From Paragyromitra xinjiangensis (Eukaryota; Ascomycota; Pezizomycetes; Pezizales; Discinaceae): a DNA stretch of 64,000 nt. The position numbers were made by a program, and so were the translations under genes. The notes beneath the pieces were generated by a model. The model saw only the letters and a program-made list of their open reading frames with translations, had not been told where the DNA came from and ran no database searches. The first letter of the stretch is position 1; each line of letters begins with the position of its first letter. The stretch is taken from the NCBI GenBank assembly GCA_038503065.1, contig JBCAMK010000022.1, forward strand, positions 682,001-746,000, in the 5' to 3' direction. This document shows, one piece after another, positions 10,253 through 22,063 of this stretch.

Positions 10253-13200
10253 GCAGGAACTCGGGTTTGGTTAGCCTATTCTTCATATCTTGCCTGAGCG
10301 TACTGCATTTCCAAGGCCAGAATTTCGTGGAGTTCTTTCATCTTATCTGCCATTCTTTCAGCGTCCATATTGCCTGGTTCATGATCGTTTGGTAATTCCG
10401 CATCAAAATCGGGGTCAAATCCATAGTTTGCAAAGAAAGGGGACAATCGCGTTGATTCTGAGGTGGCATTATTAGCTGCGAACTCTGCTGACGATAACCA
10501 CTGGGCCCAATCATCTTGTTGATATGATACAAATGCTCGAAGGTACTGTTCCATGACTGCATTGGCGTTTTCTGTCTGTCCGTCGGACTGAGGGTGAAAT
10601 GCTGTGGATAATCTGACGTCGATCTTCAGACGGGCACAGAGGGATTTCCAGAACTTTGAAACGAACTGAGTACCGCGATCTGACACAATGGATTTTGGTA
10701 AGCCATGGAGTTTCCAAACGTGATCAAGATATAACTGGACGAGGTCTTCGGATCTTGTTGTAGTATTGCATGGGATCAGGTGTCGCATCTTAGATAGTCG
10801 ATCTACTACTACCAATATAGCGTCGAACCCACCGCTTTCTGGTAATCCTGTAACGAAATCCATTGAAACATCCTTCCATGGTCGTTCTGGGACAGGTAAT
10901 GGGCGTAATACTCCGTACGGTGCATGGCAAGGTGCTTTGCTTCGACTTCAGGTATGACAGTTTCAGACATATCTTTCGACATATCGTCTCATCTTTGGCC
11001 AGTAATATTTCCTGGCAAGAAGGTCGAAAGTTTTTGTTCTTCCTGGGTGTCCTGCTGCGGGTATGTCATGATGTTGTTTGACGAGGTTTGACGAGGTGAA
11101 GTTGGAGTTCTGGGTAATCAGGGACGAAAAGTCGATCTCGGTAACAAAGTTTTCCTTTATCATTGGTGCATTCCGCTAAAGAAATTTCTTTGGACTGTTG
11201 GATTTTTTCATCGAGCATCTTCAGTACCTTTTTTGGGAACGGGTCAGCTTCATAAGCATCTTCAAACAGCTTTTCCAGTGTGGGCATTCCTTCAACGGGT
11301 TCGTTTGACATAGAACCCGCGAACAAACTTAACTTTCGATCAAGATTTTCTTTTTTCAGGACCGTTTGAATCTGGCTTGAAAGGCGTTTATCCCCTTCTT
11401 TGGGTAGGTCTCCTGACCTTCTTGTCAATGTGTCTGGTTTTCCACTTTGTTTCCCTGGTCGATAAATAATTTTAAAATTAAAACGGGATAGGAATTCAGA
11501 CCAGCGGGCTTGGCGACGGTGAAGGAGCTTTGTCGACATGAAATATTCCAGGTTTCTGTGATCGCATAGTACTGAAATGAGGTCCTTAGTTGCTTCTAGT
11601 TCCGGTCTCCATTTCTCAAATGTTCTCACAATTGCTAACAATTCTTTATCGTAGATTTCATAGTTACATTCAGCTAGGGAATGTTTCTTGGAGTAAAACG
11701 CAATGGGGTGAAGGAGGCCATCAGGACCGTATTGGGATAGGATCCCTCCAGAAACGTAGTCTGATGCATCTGTTTCCACAATAATGTCTTTTTCCAGGTC
11801 GAAGTGTATCAGGATTGGGGCGGAGGAAAACATGTGTTTGAGTTTATCAAATGCTTCCTGGCATTCTGGTGACCATAGAAACTTAACCTCTTTTTTGGTT
11901 AACGTCGTTAGTGGTGTTACTATCTTGGAGTACCCAAGGATAAATCGTCGATAGAAATTCGCGAAACCTAGGAACCCTTGGATATCTTTCACTGATTGTG
12001 GGGTCTCCCATCCGAGGATAGCTTGCACTTTCTTGGGGTCCATCTTGATACCGTCTCGAGTAATGATTAGACCGAGATATGTTGTCTCCGTGGCATGGAA
12101 GTGACATTTTCATGGTTCTAGGTACAGTCCTGCTTTCCTCAGTGATTCTAGGACCTTCCTTACGTGCTCTGCATGTTCTTCCAATGAATTGCTATAGATG
12201 AGGATGTCATCAAGGTATGCGGTGCAGAACAGGTCCAGGTAATCTCGGAGAGTGTCGTTGATAAAACGTTGGAAAGTGGCAGGGGCATTTGTGAGACCAA
12301 AGGGCATGACGTTATACTGGAAGTGACCATATCTCGTTCTGAAAGCTGTTTTCCATTCATCTCCTTTATTGATCCTTACCAAATGGTACGCATGTTTAAA
12401 ATCGAGTTTGGTGAACCAACGGGCCTTGCAGAGACGGTCCAGAGTTTCTCTGATTAACGGTAATGGATAACGGTCTTTGATGGTAACAGCGTTTAGTCCC
12501 CTATAATCAACGCAAAATCTGAGGCCCCCTCCTGGTTTCCTAACAAAAAGGACTGGTGCACCGGCAGGTGAGGAGCTGGGTTCTATGAATTGTCGTTTCA
12601 AATCTGTTTCTAGGCTCTCCTTCATTACTTCCAGCTCTCCTCTCGACATTACATATAGAGGGCTGAAGGGTGGAGCACATCCTTCCTGAAGGATGATTTT
12701 ATGATCATATGGTTGGTGGGGGGCGAGAGTATTAGCTTTGCTTTCAGAAAATATGTCCAAATAATCATGGTATTGGCTAGGCACCACTTCCTTGGGGTCC
12801 AGGGCGTCTTTCTTCTTTAGTGCAAGTTCGATGTCCTTCAGTGTGACTGAGAAGATTTGGATTCCTTTGCGTTTCAAAAGTTTCTTCATATTGACGGTCT
12901 TAACGGCACAGACATCTGTTTTACCCAGGTCGACAGAAATACCTTTAACAGTGACGGGGGCGCCTTCCTTAAGGCAACATTTATGACAGTGTAAGACCAG
13001 TACTTCGCACCACTACTGAATTCTAAGCGAAGCTTTAGATAGCTCTCTAGACTCTGTAACTCGACCGGCTACTATCCGTAGCACAATACCCGAGCGCACG
13101 TCCTGACAACTTCTTATGAACCGCACAAAGGCAACAATAGTTTAAGCGAGATAAGGGTTGGGGCTGTTCCGTTGAAAGAACTTTCTCAATAGGAAGGACA

Positions 13201-14474
13201 CGAGTGCTGAAGCGCGAAGCTATGCTAAACAACTCGATACGATGGAGAATTTATCACGGAACAAAGTATGTTGGTAACAAAATTATATTGATAAGGCTCG
13301 TTCTTCCTCGATGATGATCGACTCAAAATTGACGTCCAATGCAAGAGTATTTATATCCCGTTCTCTTTACTACTGTGTGTTCTTTGTAGCTTGGGTCGAC
13401 GGACTAAACTATCTACTATTACAAATTGAACTAACTCGCTTATCCATTTATCCGACATCCTATCGGCGAAGCCGATATCTCCAACTTCCGACGCTTACCC
13501 CTCGTTCAGTAATCCTCAGATCGCCTCGGTTCGACGTGGCGATGATACGGTTGCGACGGTTGCGTTCGCCCGATCGAGTAGGTGGTTACACGATATCGTT
13601 TTGTTGCGACAGCTGGTGTTTGGAGCCCCGAAGCGCAGGCAGGAGACCTCTGATGACTAATCCGAATAGCCCACGTGACTCGGCGCCCCAAGTTGCCCTA
13701 TGAAGACCTCTCATACATACCCTCCGGGTCACGTTCCGCGGGAAGGGCGCCGTTGACGACCAAAGGGTTACTTTTAGTCTCCGGGACGCGGATATTTTGC
13801 GGGTGTCCCCCCTTCTCGATCCAGCGCTGCCAGCAGCGCAAGCGAAGGCAGGGTAACGGCCGGGTAACCGGGGAAGGCAGGGTAACTGCCTGGGAATAGG
13901 CAGGGAAGGCCAATATCGCAACAGGCAGCCACAGAGGGGTCCAACGAAGACGGGAAGGTCACCAAATGGAAGGTAGGGTACCTCCCTACGTAGGTAGGGT
14001 AACAGGGAGACCACTGCACGCCTATAGCCATAGGTATAACAGACAGAAAAGGGAATTGAAAGTAAGGGTTCGTTGTGTGAATTGTAGGTGGACATCGTGG
14101 AGTTGTAGCCATGGTAACCCGAGGACAATAGGGTATGCTCCTAATGAAGTAACAAAGAAGGGGGAGAACTCATGATGTCCTCCTACGTCCATGTCCACTT
14201 TGATCATATGGGTGACTTTTCCAGATAATATGGGAGTTCCATCAATAACTTCAACGTTACGAGGATTTTTTAAAGGTAAAAGATCAAAAGAATGGTGGCG
14301 CGCGAAAGATTCATCAATGAAAGCATAAGCAGAGGCTCCAGTGTCAACGAGTGCAAAGGTAGAAACTGATTTATTTTCGGTAGACAAGGTACAAGAAATC
14401 AAAAAATGTTCGTTATCAAGTTTCTTTTCCAACACATCGGACACTGAAAAACCAAAAACTGAAAATGCAGACAA
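10253..14474 (-). pseudogene. gypsy-3 pol: protease, reverse transcriptase, RNase H, integrase with several lesions
   Basis: Protease begins near 14474 with the active-site motif L-V-D-T-G-A-S (about 14350). After removal of the solo LTR (12990-14041) and one GACAG, the frame runs on directly into [11 protein letters not shown], then L-D-F-K-H-A-Y and the catalytic Y-L-D-D (about 12210). RNase H follows (VETDASDYVSGG, about 11770; Y-E-I-Y-D-K-E-L-L-A). Integrase has a zinc-binding H..H..C..C remnant, D-F-V-T-G-L and the TAFHPQSDGQTEN block. Lesions: TGA at 12110 (E-P-stop-K-C), a 10-bp tandem duplication near 11080-11100 that shifts the frame, two stops at about 10935-10960, and TAG at 10276. 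Most stops fit single C-to-T changes. Confidence 0.88.
12985..14046. repeat. Solo LTR (1,052 bp) with target duplication GACAG, inside gypsy-3
   Basis: GACAG occurs at 12985-12989 and 14042-14046. Between them, 12990-14041 starts TGTAAGACC and ends GGTATAACA, i.e. TG..CA with nearly inverted ends. Excision restores the pol frame. It contains clustered GGCAGGGTAAC and GGTAGGGTA blocks near 13850-14000. No coding capacity; orientation is uncertain. It differs from the other LTR families here. Confidence 0.9.
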
Positions 14475-14524
14475 AGAAAAAACATTGGGAAAACCATGGA
14501 CTAGGCCACTTGATAGGCCATGGT

Positions 14525-15563
14525 TTACTCTTTTCCCGACTCGATTTCCTCCACTTCTTCCACTTCCTCCATTCTGGCCGCTGCTATCCTAGCCGGGCGT
14601 TTATTTGGACATTCTTTGACAGAGTGTCCGCTCTGTCCACAATAAAAACAAATCCCTGCTTGGGCACGACGTTCTCTTTCTTGAGGGGTCAAAGGCCCTC
14701 TTGGTTGTGCTCTTGATAAGTCCATCGGGGCCAATCCTCCAGGGACATGCAAGGGGTGTGCAGGGGCAATGGGAGCAAGCGGGACGGTGGCAGGAATTTG
14801 AACGGTCCTAGCGGCTGGGGTAACGGACTGGGATGGTCGGCTACTGGCGGCGGGATGGAAAGGATTCTTGCTGGTGTCAGATCTTCTGGCTTTGATCCTG
14901 TTGTCCAGTTTCTGTAATTGGGCAACGTAATCGGAAAAGCGGTTGGCTGGGTCGAAGTATACGAGAGCATCCTAGAGTTCAGTGGAAAGACCACAGGTTA
15001 ATGCGGCTTTCTTAGCACGGTCATCCCATTTTAGGTCTGCCATGTATCTTTGGAACTCGGCGAAGTACAAGGAGAATTCTTTGTTTTGTTTGTACAAGCT
15101 CTGAATCGCTCTCTCGGCTGTCGCAATCTTATCCGGGTCTCCGAAAGCATCCTCCAGGATCTTGACAATGTCCGCGAAATCCCCGAGATCCACCTTATCA
15201 TCAGTGATATAGGGCAAAACTTGGGCAAGAGCATCACCCTTTAGTTTATTAATAGTGAATGTGAGACGGGATTGAGGATCAGGGAACCGGTCGGCGTTGG
15301 CGATGAACTTGAGACGTAGTTGAGCGACGAAGGGACGTAATTGGGAACGGGTGCCAGTGAACTCAGGGGGGTCAGGGATTTTTTTTGATCGATAAGACTT
15401 AGTGGTGGGTGTGAGAGGGAGTGATGTGGAACCAGATGACGAGCTAATGGGCACAATGGGCTTCTCTACCCCTTTTCCCTTATCTTTTGCTTTGAAGTCT
15501 TCGACTTCTTGGCTTAGGGCAGCATTTGACTCTATCAGTACCTCAACCTCATCATTCTTCCCG
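14525..15563 (-). pseudogene. gypsy-3 gag, N-terminally truncated, one premature stop
   Basis: The frame enters from the LTR boundary at 15563 (N-D-E-V-E-V-L-I-E-S) and encodes a capsid-type region (DPPEFTG ... LRLKFIANADRF ... AFGDPDKIATAERAI), then a TAG stop at about 14972-14974 where CAG is expected. The same frame continues to a CCHC knuckle (C-F-Y-C-G-Q-S-G-H-S-V-K-E-C, about 14660-14620) and a Glu-rich end at 14525. Gag would form the particle shell and bind RNA. The CAG to TAG change is a CpA to TpA transition on the coding strand. Confidence 0.85.
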
Positions 15564-16200
15564 TGTAACGGGGGTAGGCCTAGGTAGATAGGCTAGGTGT
15601 ACGGCCGTTGCGAAATGGATATAGATCAGGTTCAGAATCCGATTCTTTCGTGCAAACTACTCAAGAATCTTTAAGGGCTCAACTATCGCTTGAAGAAAAA
15701 GAGCAGCAGGGTGGAGCATTCGCGATGTATTTAACACCTGCGTTCCGCAGTCCTCGCTCTGCCGTGCTCTAGTGGGGGACTGGGTTTGACCCGGAGTCCC
15801 ATTGCCAAATGGACTGGTGTTCTACTCCGGAAGACCTTCCGTACTTCTGGGGGCTATGCTCCAAGAGCTGCCGCACCTCCATTAGCAATCTGACCACTCT
15901 AGACTCTATGAACCACTGGCATAGTCCTGCACACTGCAGTCCTACATGCACGGCGCAGTTCAGTCTAATCCGCATGTGTATTACCTGTAGATAGCGCTGC
16001 CAGTGCGTTTGCCTATCAGCTTCCGCTGATGCATACAGCACAGGTTGATTCAGAACTCTACCACTTCCTCGGAGTGGTAGATGCAGCCGTCTATGTGCCG
16101 TCAGCTCGTCAACTGACGCACATGCGGTTCCTCTGTATCAACCAGATCAGAGGGACGCGGTAGCTCTCTGCATGTGGGAGCAACCCCACCGATGCAGGCT

Positions 16201-16908
16201 CCTACTGTCCCATCAGTCCGACCCTATTCTACTACACATGCTAGAGGCAGTATATAATAAGCGACCGCCCACCTCGCTTCTACTTTTCCCTCCATCATCT
16301 CCGACCGCAAACTCAACACCACAAACCATCTCTCCCAGAATCTCACGAAACCAAAAAGTCTCTATCTCTTTGGCCTCGTCTATCATCACACCCCATCTCG
16401 CTTCCGGGAACTCATCACTCCCATCGCTCCCCCATCAACCTGGCTCCCAATACTCCTCCCAGAGTATCGCCATCACCACCTGCAACTCCCGTCCGACTTG
16501 TTTGGTCCGCTACTTCGCCAACGCCAGTTGTTTCGCCCGAATTTCTCTTTTGATTCCTACTGTCCCATCAGTCCGGGGCCCTAATCTACTCCACATACTA
16601 GAGGCAGTATATAATAAGCGACCGCCCACCTCGCTTCTACTTTTCCCTCCATCATCTCCGACCGCAAACTCAACACCACAAACCATCTCTCCCAGAATCT
16701 CACGAAACCAAAAAGTCTCTATCTCTTTGGCCTCGTCTATCATCACACCCCATCTCGCTTCCGGGAACTCATCACTCCCATCGCTCCCCCATCAACCTGG
16801 CTCCCAATACTCCTCCCAGAGTATCGCCATCACCACCTGCAACTCCCGTCCGACTTGTTTGGGCACCCATCACACCCACACCCCTTGCTGGGCGCAAACG
16901 CACCTCCA
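16201..16908 (+). repeat. Duplicated LINE D 5' UTR with an embedded LTR fragment
   Basis: A unit starting CCTACTGTCCCATCAGTCCG occurs at 16201 and again at 16556 (spacing about 355 bp). In each unit about 50 bp of LTR ending GAGGCAG is followed by the LINE 5' UTR start TATATAATAAGCG (16251 and 16608). The UTR parts (about 250 bp) appear identical, but the two LTR parts differ at several sites. Confidence 0.88.
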
Positions 16909-16943
16909 GCCACCTCTCCCCCCACCTCACCCGAACTTCCAAC

Positions 16944-18377
16944 ATGTCTGCACCAGAAGGCAGCACCGCCCTCTCTGCCTACGATCCCGCAGACCTTCCA
17001 ATGGAAGACAAACCTGCCTCCAACCACAGCAGCTCCTCTAGCGAACATGACGATAATGAAAGCATCGGAGGTCAGGAATTTAATTCCAACCTCAACTTCA
17101 CCCAAATCCCCGCCGAAGAAATGGCAAACATGACCAATTCTACCTCCACCAACTATCTTGCCTGGTTCATTCAGAGCCAACTCAATTCAATGAAAGACGA
17201 ATTTGAAAGACAAATGGACACCCTCCTAGCACAAATCAAATTCAACAACATTCAGAACACCAACACCACCTCCAAACTTGCCGAAATCAAAGCCCAAAAC
17301 ATCTCCCTCCAAAATACTGTACGCTCACTAGACGCCTGGCTTCTACATCTCCAAACCAACCAAAATGCAAAAGCCAACACCCCTGCCGCAAACAACAAAC
17401 CTCCCACCACAAACACCAGCAAACCCTCTAACTCCAACAACAAAGCACAAGAAACCTATGCCAGCAAAGCCACAACAGCACCTGGCGAAGCCAACTTCAC
17501 CACCGTCACCAACCGCAAAATCCCAAAAATACAACCACTATACAAGCCCGATTTCACCACCGATAAAAGAGAAATCATAATTGAACTCACCGAACCCCTT
17601 CCCGCCTCAGCCACCCCAGATTCTATACTCAATGCCATCAACAATCGTCTAGGAACTGTCAACACATGCATCCTGGCCGTTCGCAAAACCAACAATGACA
17701 ATCTCATCCTCACCACCAAACCCAACGAAGCCGCTGACAAATTCATCGAACAATATGAACATGAAATCACCTCAGCTTGCAATCTCCTCAAAATCCCAAT
17801 CACCAACATCAGAATCAACAGCAGATGGTCCAAGTTCATCATCGACGCTGTCCCCCTCAACTTCAATCTTGAACCCGTCACACCCACCACCATCACCAAT
17901 GCCCTTCAAGCTGCCCTACCTGATGTACAACTGGCCCAAGCCCCGAGATGGCTGTCTACAGAGGAAAAACGCATTGGCAAAAAAGCCTCCTCCATAGTCA
18001 TCGCTCTGCCAGCCAAACACACCCTCAAGACCCTAGGCTTCACCTACCTCAACATCCTTAACGCCACCTGTAAAATCCGCGAATACCACCCAATCAACCC
18101 CACCACCCAATGCCACAACTGTCAAAAACTCGGACACCACGACGCCACCTGCAAGCAAGAAGTCGCCTGTGCCATTTGCGCACTTGCCCACCACACCAAA
18201 GACCATAAATGCGACCAGATCACATGCAAAGGAGGCGCCAGATGCACACACATGCCACTCAGATGCGCCTGCTGCAACACCAATCAACACACTGCCATCG
18301 ACTGCCCAGAGAAAATGAAGACCAGAGCACTCTATCTTGCTCAACGCGCACAAAAACTGAACAACCGTAATGATTAA
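16944..18377 (+). CDS. LINE D ORF1: Gag-like RNA-binding protein with zinc knuckles
   Basis: 477 aa, uninterrupted. The start MSAPEGSTALSAY is chosen because it opens the frame after the 5' UTR; a 289-aa overlapping frame upstream is a shadow of the repeated UTR. The N-terminal third is Asn/Thr/Ser-rich with a heptad-like stretch (about residues 70-140). An RRM-like middle follows (about 190-370). The C-terminus has knuckles C-H-N-C-Q-K-L-G-H-H-D-A-T-C, C-A-I-C-A-L-A-H-H and C-A-C-C-N (about residues 385-460). It would package LINE RNA into RNP particles. Its end overlaps the ORF2 start by 8 bp. Confidence 0.9.
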   Translation: MSAPEGSTALSAYDPADLPMEDKPASNHSSSSSEHDDNESIGGQEFNSNLNFTQIPAEEMANMTNSTSTNYLAWFIQSQLNSMKDEFERQMDTLLAQIKFNNIQNTNTTSKLAEIKAQNISLQNTVRSLDAWLLHLQTNQNAKANTPAANNKPPTTNTSKPSNSNNKAQETYASKATTAPGEANFTTVTNRKIPKIQPLYKPDFTTDKREIIIELTEPLPASATPDSILNAINNRLGTVNTCILAVRKTNNDNLILTTKPNEAADKFIEQYEHEITSACNLLKIPITNIRINSRWSKFIIDAVPLNFNLEPVTPTTITNALQAALPDVQLAQAPRWLSTEEKRIGKKASSIVIALPAKHTLKTLGFTYLNILNATCKIREYHPINPTTQCHNCQKLGHHDATCKQEVACAICALAHHTKDHKCDQITCKGGARCTHMPLRCACCNTNQHTAIDCPEKMKTRALYLAQRAQKLNNRND

Positions 18378-21300
18378 ACACACAACACAAATTACAGGCA
18401 TAGCCCAAGTGCAACAACTGAATTGCGCTAAAGGAAAGGCCTCCACTCTCTCAGTACTCCACCACGCAAACATTAACACTCAACTCGCCATACTCGCATT
18501 ACAAGACCCATGGTCAGAAGCCCAGGGCCTACCGCCAAACATCACAAATTTTCATCGCTTTTCACCAACAAACCAGAATCCCAAATGCGTTACCTACATC
18601 AATGCAAACATGAACCTCAACCCACGCATTTCAACCTCCTTCTTCAACAACGCCATTTCCATCATCATCACCACGGCAATAGGCGACATCGAAATTTCCA
18701 ACATATACGCCAATCACACACCAACAACATACACTTATCTCAACATGCATCACTTCCTCCCCATGCACATGATATTAGCAGACACCAACCTACACCACAC
18801 ATGGTGGTACGGACTTGAAACCGACACCCATCGCACCTCCATCAACAGAACCAGACTAATAGCCAACCAACTCGTGGACTGGCTAGAAGACCACAACTAC
18901 CAACTCATCAATCACCCAGGAACCCTCACACACTTCCCCAGAAATGGCAACCAAAATTCCATCATCGACCTCACCCTATTCAAAAACATACAACAATACC
19001 TCATAACGTGGCAATCCGATCAAGGATTAAGGGACAACTCTGATCACACCTTAATCACAACCACCATATTTCTCCCACCAAAACCCACAGCCACACCCAA
19101 ACGCAACCTCAGCCAAGCAAACTGGAGTCAATTCCACAACATAATAAGACAATCAGCACTCAACAATTCCCAGCCCACCAATGCCAGCGAAACCACCAAA
19201 GAATGCGAACAGCTCACTTCTCTCATACAATTCGCCACCATAACAGCCATACCGTTATCGAAACCCAGCCAACATTCCAAAGGCTGGTGGACCACCGAAC
19301 TCTCCAAGCTAAAAAGGAAAATAAACGCTGTCAACCACATAACCAAACAACCCAATCCACCACAACACGCCAAAAGCCTTCTCAAAAACCTTCGAGTGCA
19401 ATGGAAAACCGAAATCAATGAAGCCAAAAAACACCACTGGCACCAACGGCTCTCCACCAACGATCCCAAACAAATATGGCAAGCCATCAAACAAACCAAT
19501 GGACGCAGACCCCCCACCACCATACAACCCCTACATAATGCACCTAATTTCGAAGCACAATGCAATGCTTTTAAATCCACTTTCTTCCCACCCATTCTCG
19601 CCTCTCCCCAGCCACTATCACAAAACTGGCTCCCTCCACCCGCATTAGATCAATCCCTTAATACACCTCATGTCACCCCAGAGCTAATTTCCAAATTACT
19701 CGCCAAAACTTCCGCCGCATCCGCTCCAGGACATGACGGAATCCTTTATCCTCACATACAACATGCCCATCAAGCCGCCCCCCAACTCATCCCCAAAATC
19801 TTCACGGCTGCCCTCCACTTTGGTGCCTTCCCTGATATATGGAAACAGGCAATCATCACACCCATACCTAAATCAGGCAAAGACGATTATTCCAAACCCA
19901 ACGCCTACCGTCCCATTTCACTATTATCATGTCTTGGTAAACTCCTAGAACGCATCATCACCAGACAACTAGAAATTGCTGCAATAAACTCAGGCGCAAT
20001 CAACCACCAACACACAGGTGGACGCACAGGAATCTCGGCAATAGACGCCCTACAACAAATCATCACACCATCCCAATCCTGGCTTGACACTCCTGCCACA
20101 ACAGGACACCAAAAACAACTACGACCTTCCATCCTCACCACAGACATTGAAGGAGCTTTTAATTGCGTCATACATCAACAAATGACTGCGATCTTTCTTC
20201 ATTTTAAATTTCCCACATACCTCATACAATGGTACCAAAGCTTCACCACCAACCGAACAATAGCTTTTCGCTTTAACAATACCACAAGCCCAACACTACC
20301 CTTCAACAGCGGACTTCCCCAAGGATCTGCCGTTTCATCCATCGCCTTCACCATATACAGTGCCGCGCTAGACACTGAACCATCACCCTCCAATCTTACT
20401 TATTCTAATACCTATATCGACGATAACGCCATGCTACAAGCAAGTTTCTCACAAAAATTTGCCACCATGACACTACAACAACGCCTCAACCTCAAAATTG
20501 AAAGAGGTTCACACCTCAACATTCGCTTTTCCCCACCCAAAACGGAACTCATGCATTTAAGACTCAGCTCCAGAATCAAAGATCCCATTCCCACTTCCAT
20601 CACGCTCTACGACCAAAGCATATCACCCACCGAACAAAACCGCATGCTAGGTCTCATAATTGATCGAAAATTAACTTTTCACCAACATACTCATCACATC
20701 GTCGCCTCCTTACTTAAAACCAAAGGAGCCATTTACCCCCTACTCAAATCCATACACCTCACCCCCGCCACAATACATCACATATTACATATAGTCCACA
20801 TCCCCAAGATGCTATGGGGCTCCCCCATATGGTGGACAGGTGCACCCACCCTTATAGACAACATTCAACCAGCATATCACAGCCTCGTCCGCCTCATCAC
20901 GGGCCTTCCCAGATACACTAAAATAACCCACCTATTACGCGAAGCCGCCCTACCACCGCTTAACCTACTATTAAATTATCACTCACAAAAATATGGCATA
21001 CGCATCCTAAAAAAACAACGCGTACAATCCAGCCTTTCTCCCACTACTCAAGTTCCTCCCACAAACAATAGAATACAAAGGGACAGGACTCAAAAGAATA
21101 GCCTCCCTGCTTCAACCCCTCATCAATAACCAACCCCTCGAAAGACTCAAATTTCCCTTTCACCCTCCATTTCTTACACAAAGCTCCCTACAAATTTCCC
21201 AGCTTTCCAAACAACAAACAGCCACGCAACACATCAATTGGACAGGCACATTAGAAGATGCTTGGCTCCTCTACACAGATGGCTCTCTCATTGACAACGG

Positions 21301-22063
21301 ACATTCATCTTCCGGTGCATATATCGCCCACATACGATATGGCATTACCACACAAACATATACACATTCCTGCGCCCTCGGACACCATGCCGAGAATGAA
21401 GACGCCGAAATTCACGCCATACAAGAGGCCTTAAATCTCTTGCTTCAACACATCGTTTACCCTGCTTCCATACACATATGCGTTGACAACCAAAATGCCC
21501 TAAAGTCACTCGCAGGAGGACCCACACATAACAAGGAATACCTGTGGCACGCACTCAACGCGTGCAATTCACTTCAAAACATAGGATGCTCCATCAGTGG
21601 CATATGGACTCCCTCTCACACACAAATCTTTGGCAACGAGAAAGCCGATCAACTGGCCACACTCGCCCACAACAAATCCCTTTGCCCATGGCACCGTCTC
21701 ACCCTTGGACACCTTTCACTCCTACCCAAAAAACACCTACTCAAATCATGGGCCTCTAACACCCAAGAGCCCGTCGCGCTTCACATCGCGCAACATCTTA
21801 CACCACTATCACGAAAACGATTCTCCAAACTTGCGAAGATACGCAATCAAGCGCACTTCATTGATCCCACCGGATTCACCGATCCCCTCATATGCACATG
21901 CGGCGAACAGGATGGCTCCTACCACCGCATCATGTCCTGCAAACTCAGAAACAAAGAACGCGAAGATTTCTTTAAAAATTCAGAACCAGATTGGAGTGTT
22001 TTCTTTTCGCCTAAGTTAAATTTTTCCGAGTTCTTTTCTTATGTTAATCTTTTAGGGTTATAA
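18370..22063 (+). pseudogene. LINE D ORF2: endonuclease, reverse transcriptase, RNase H; single frameshift
   Basis: Starts ATG at 18370, overlapping the ORF1 stop (ATGATTAA), a layout suited to stop-restart translation. An APE-type endonuclease occupies about residues 1-220 (NIYANHTP, HMILADTNLHH, FPRNGN, SDHT). RT follows with GLPQGSA (about 20315) and Y-I-D-D-N (about 20415). At 21008-21014 a run of seven A replaces six in LINE B (CCTAAAAAA), shifting the frame, and ORF2 as written stops at 21129. In the other frame RNase H continues (YTDGS about 21275, ENEDAEIHA, VDNQNALK about 21483, FGNEKADQLA) to LLGL-stop at 22063. The lesion sits in a homopolymer, so sequencing error is possible. Confidence 0.9.

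Larger units (their letters stand above)
10253..15563 (-). mobile_element. gypsy-3: decayed Gypsy retrotransposon (gag, protease, RT, RNase H, integrase)
   Basis: On the minus strand the order gag, protease, RT, RNase H, integrase is typical of Gypsy/Metaviridae-type elements. It is cut within gag at 15563 by a family-1 LTR and within integrase at 10253 by another family-1 LTR stub, so no own LTR is present. A 1,052-bp solo LTR is inserted between protease and RT. Several stops and a 10-bp duplication make it inactive; it is the oldest layer visible here. Confidence 0.9.

Noticed and set aside
16172..17041. 289-aa open frame
   Set aside because: It reads through LTR and duplicated 5' UTR, repeats its own sequence because the UTR is repeated, and overlaps the true ORF1 start in another frame.
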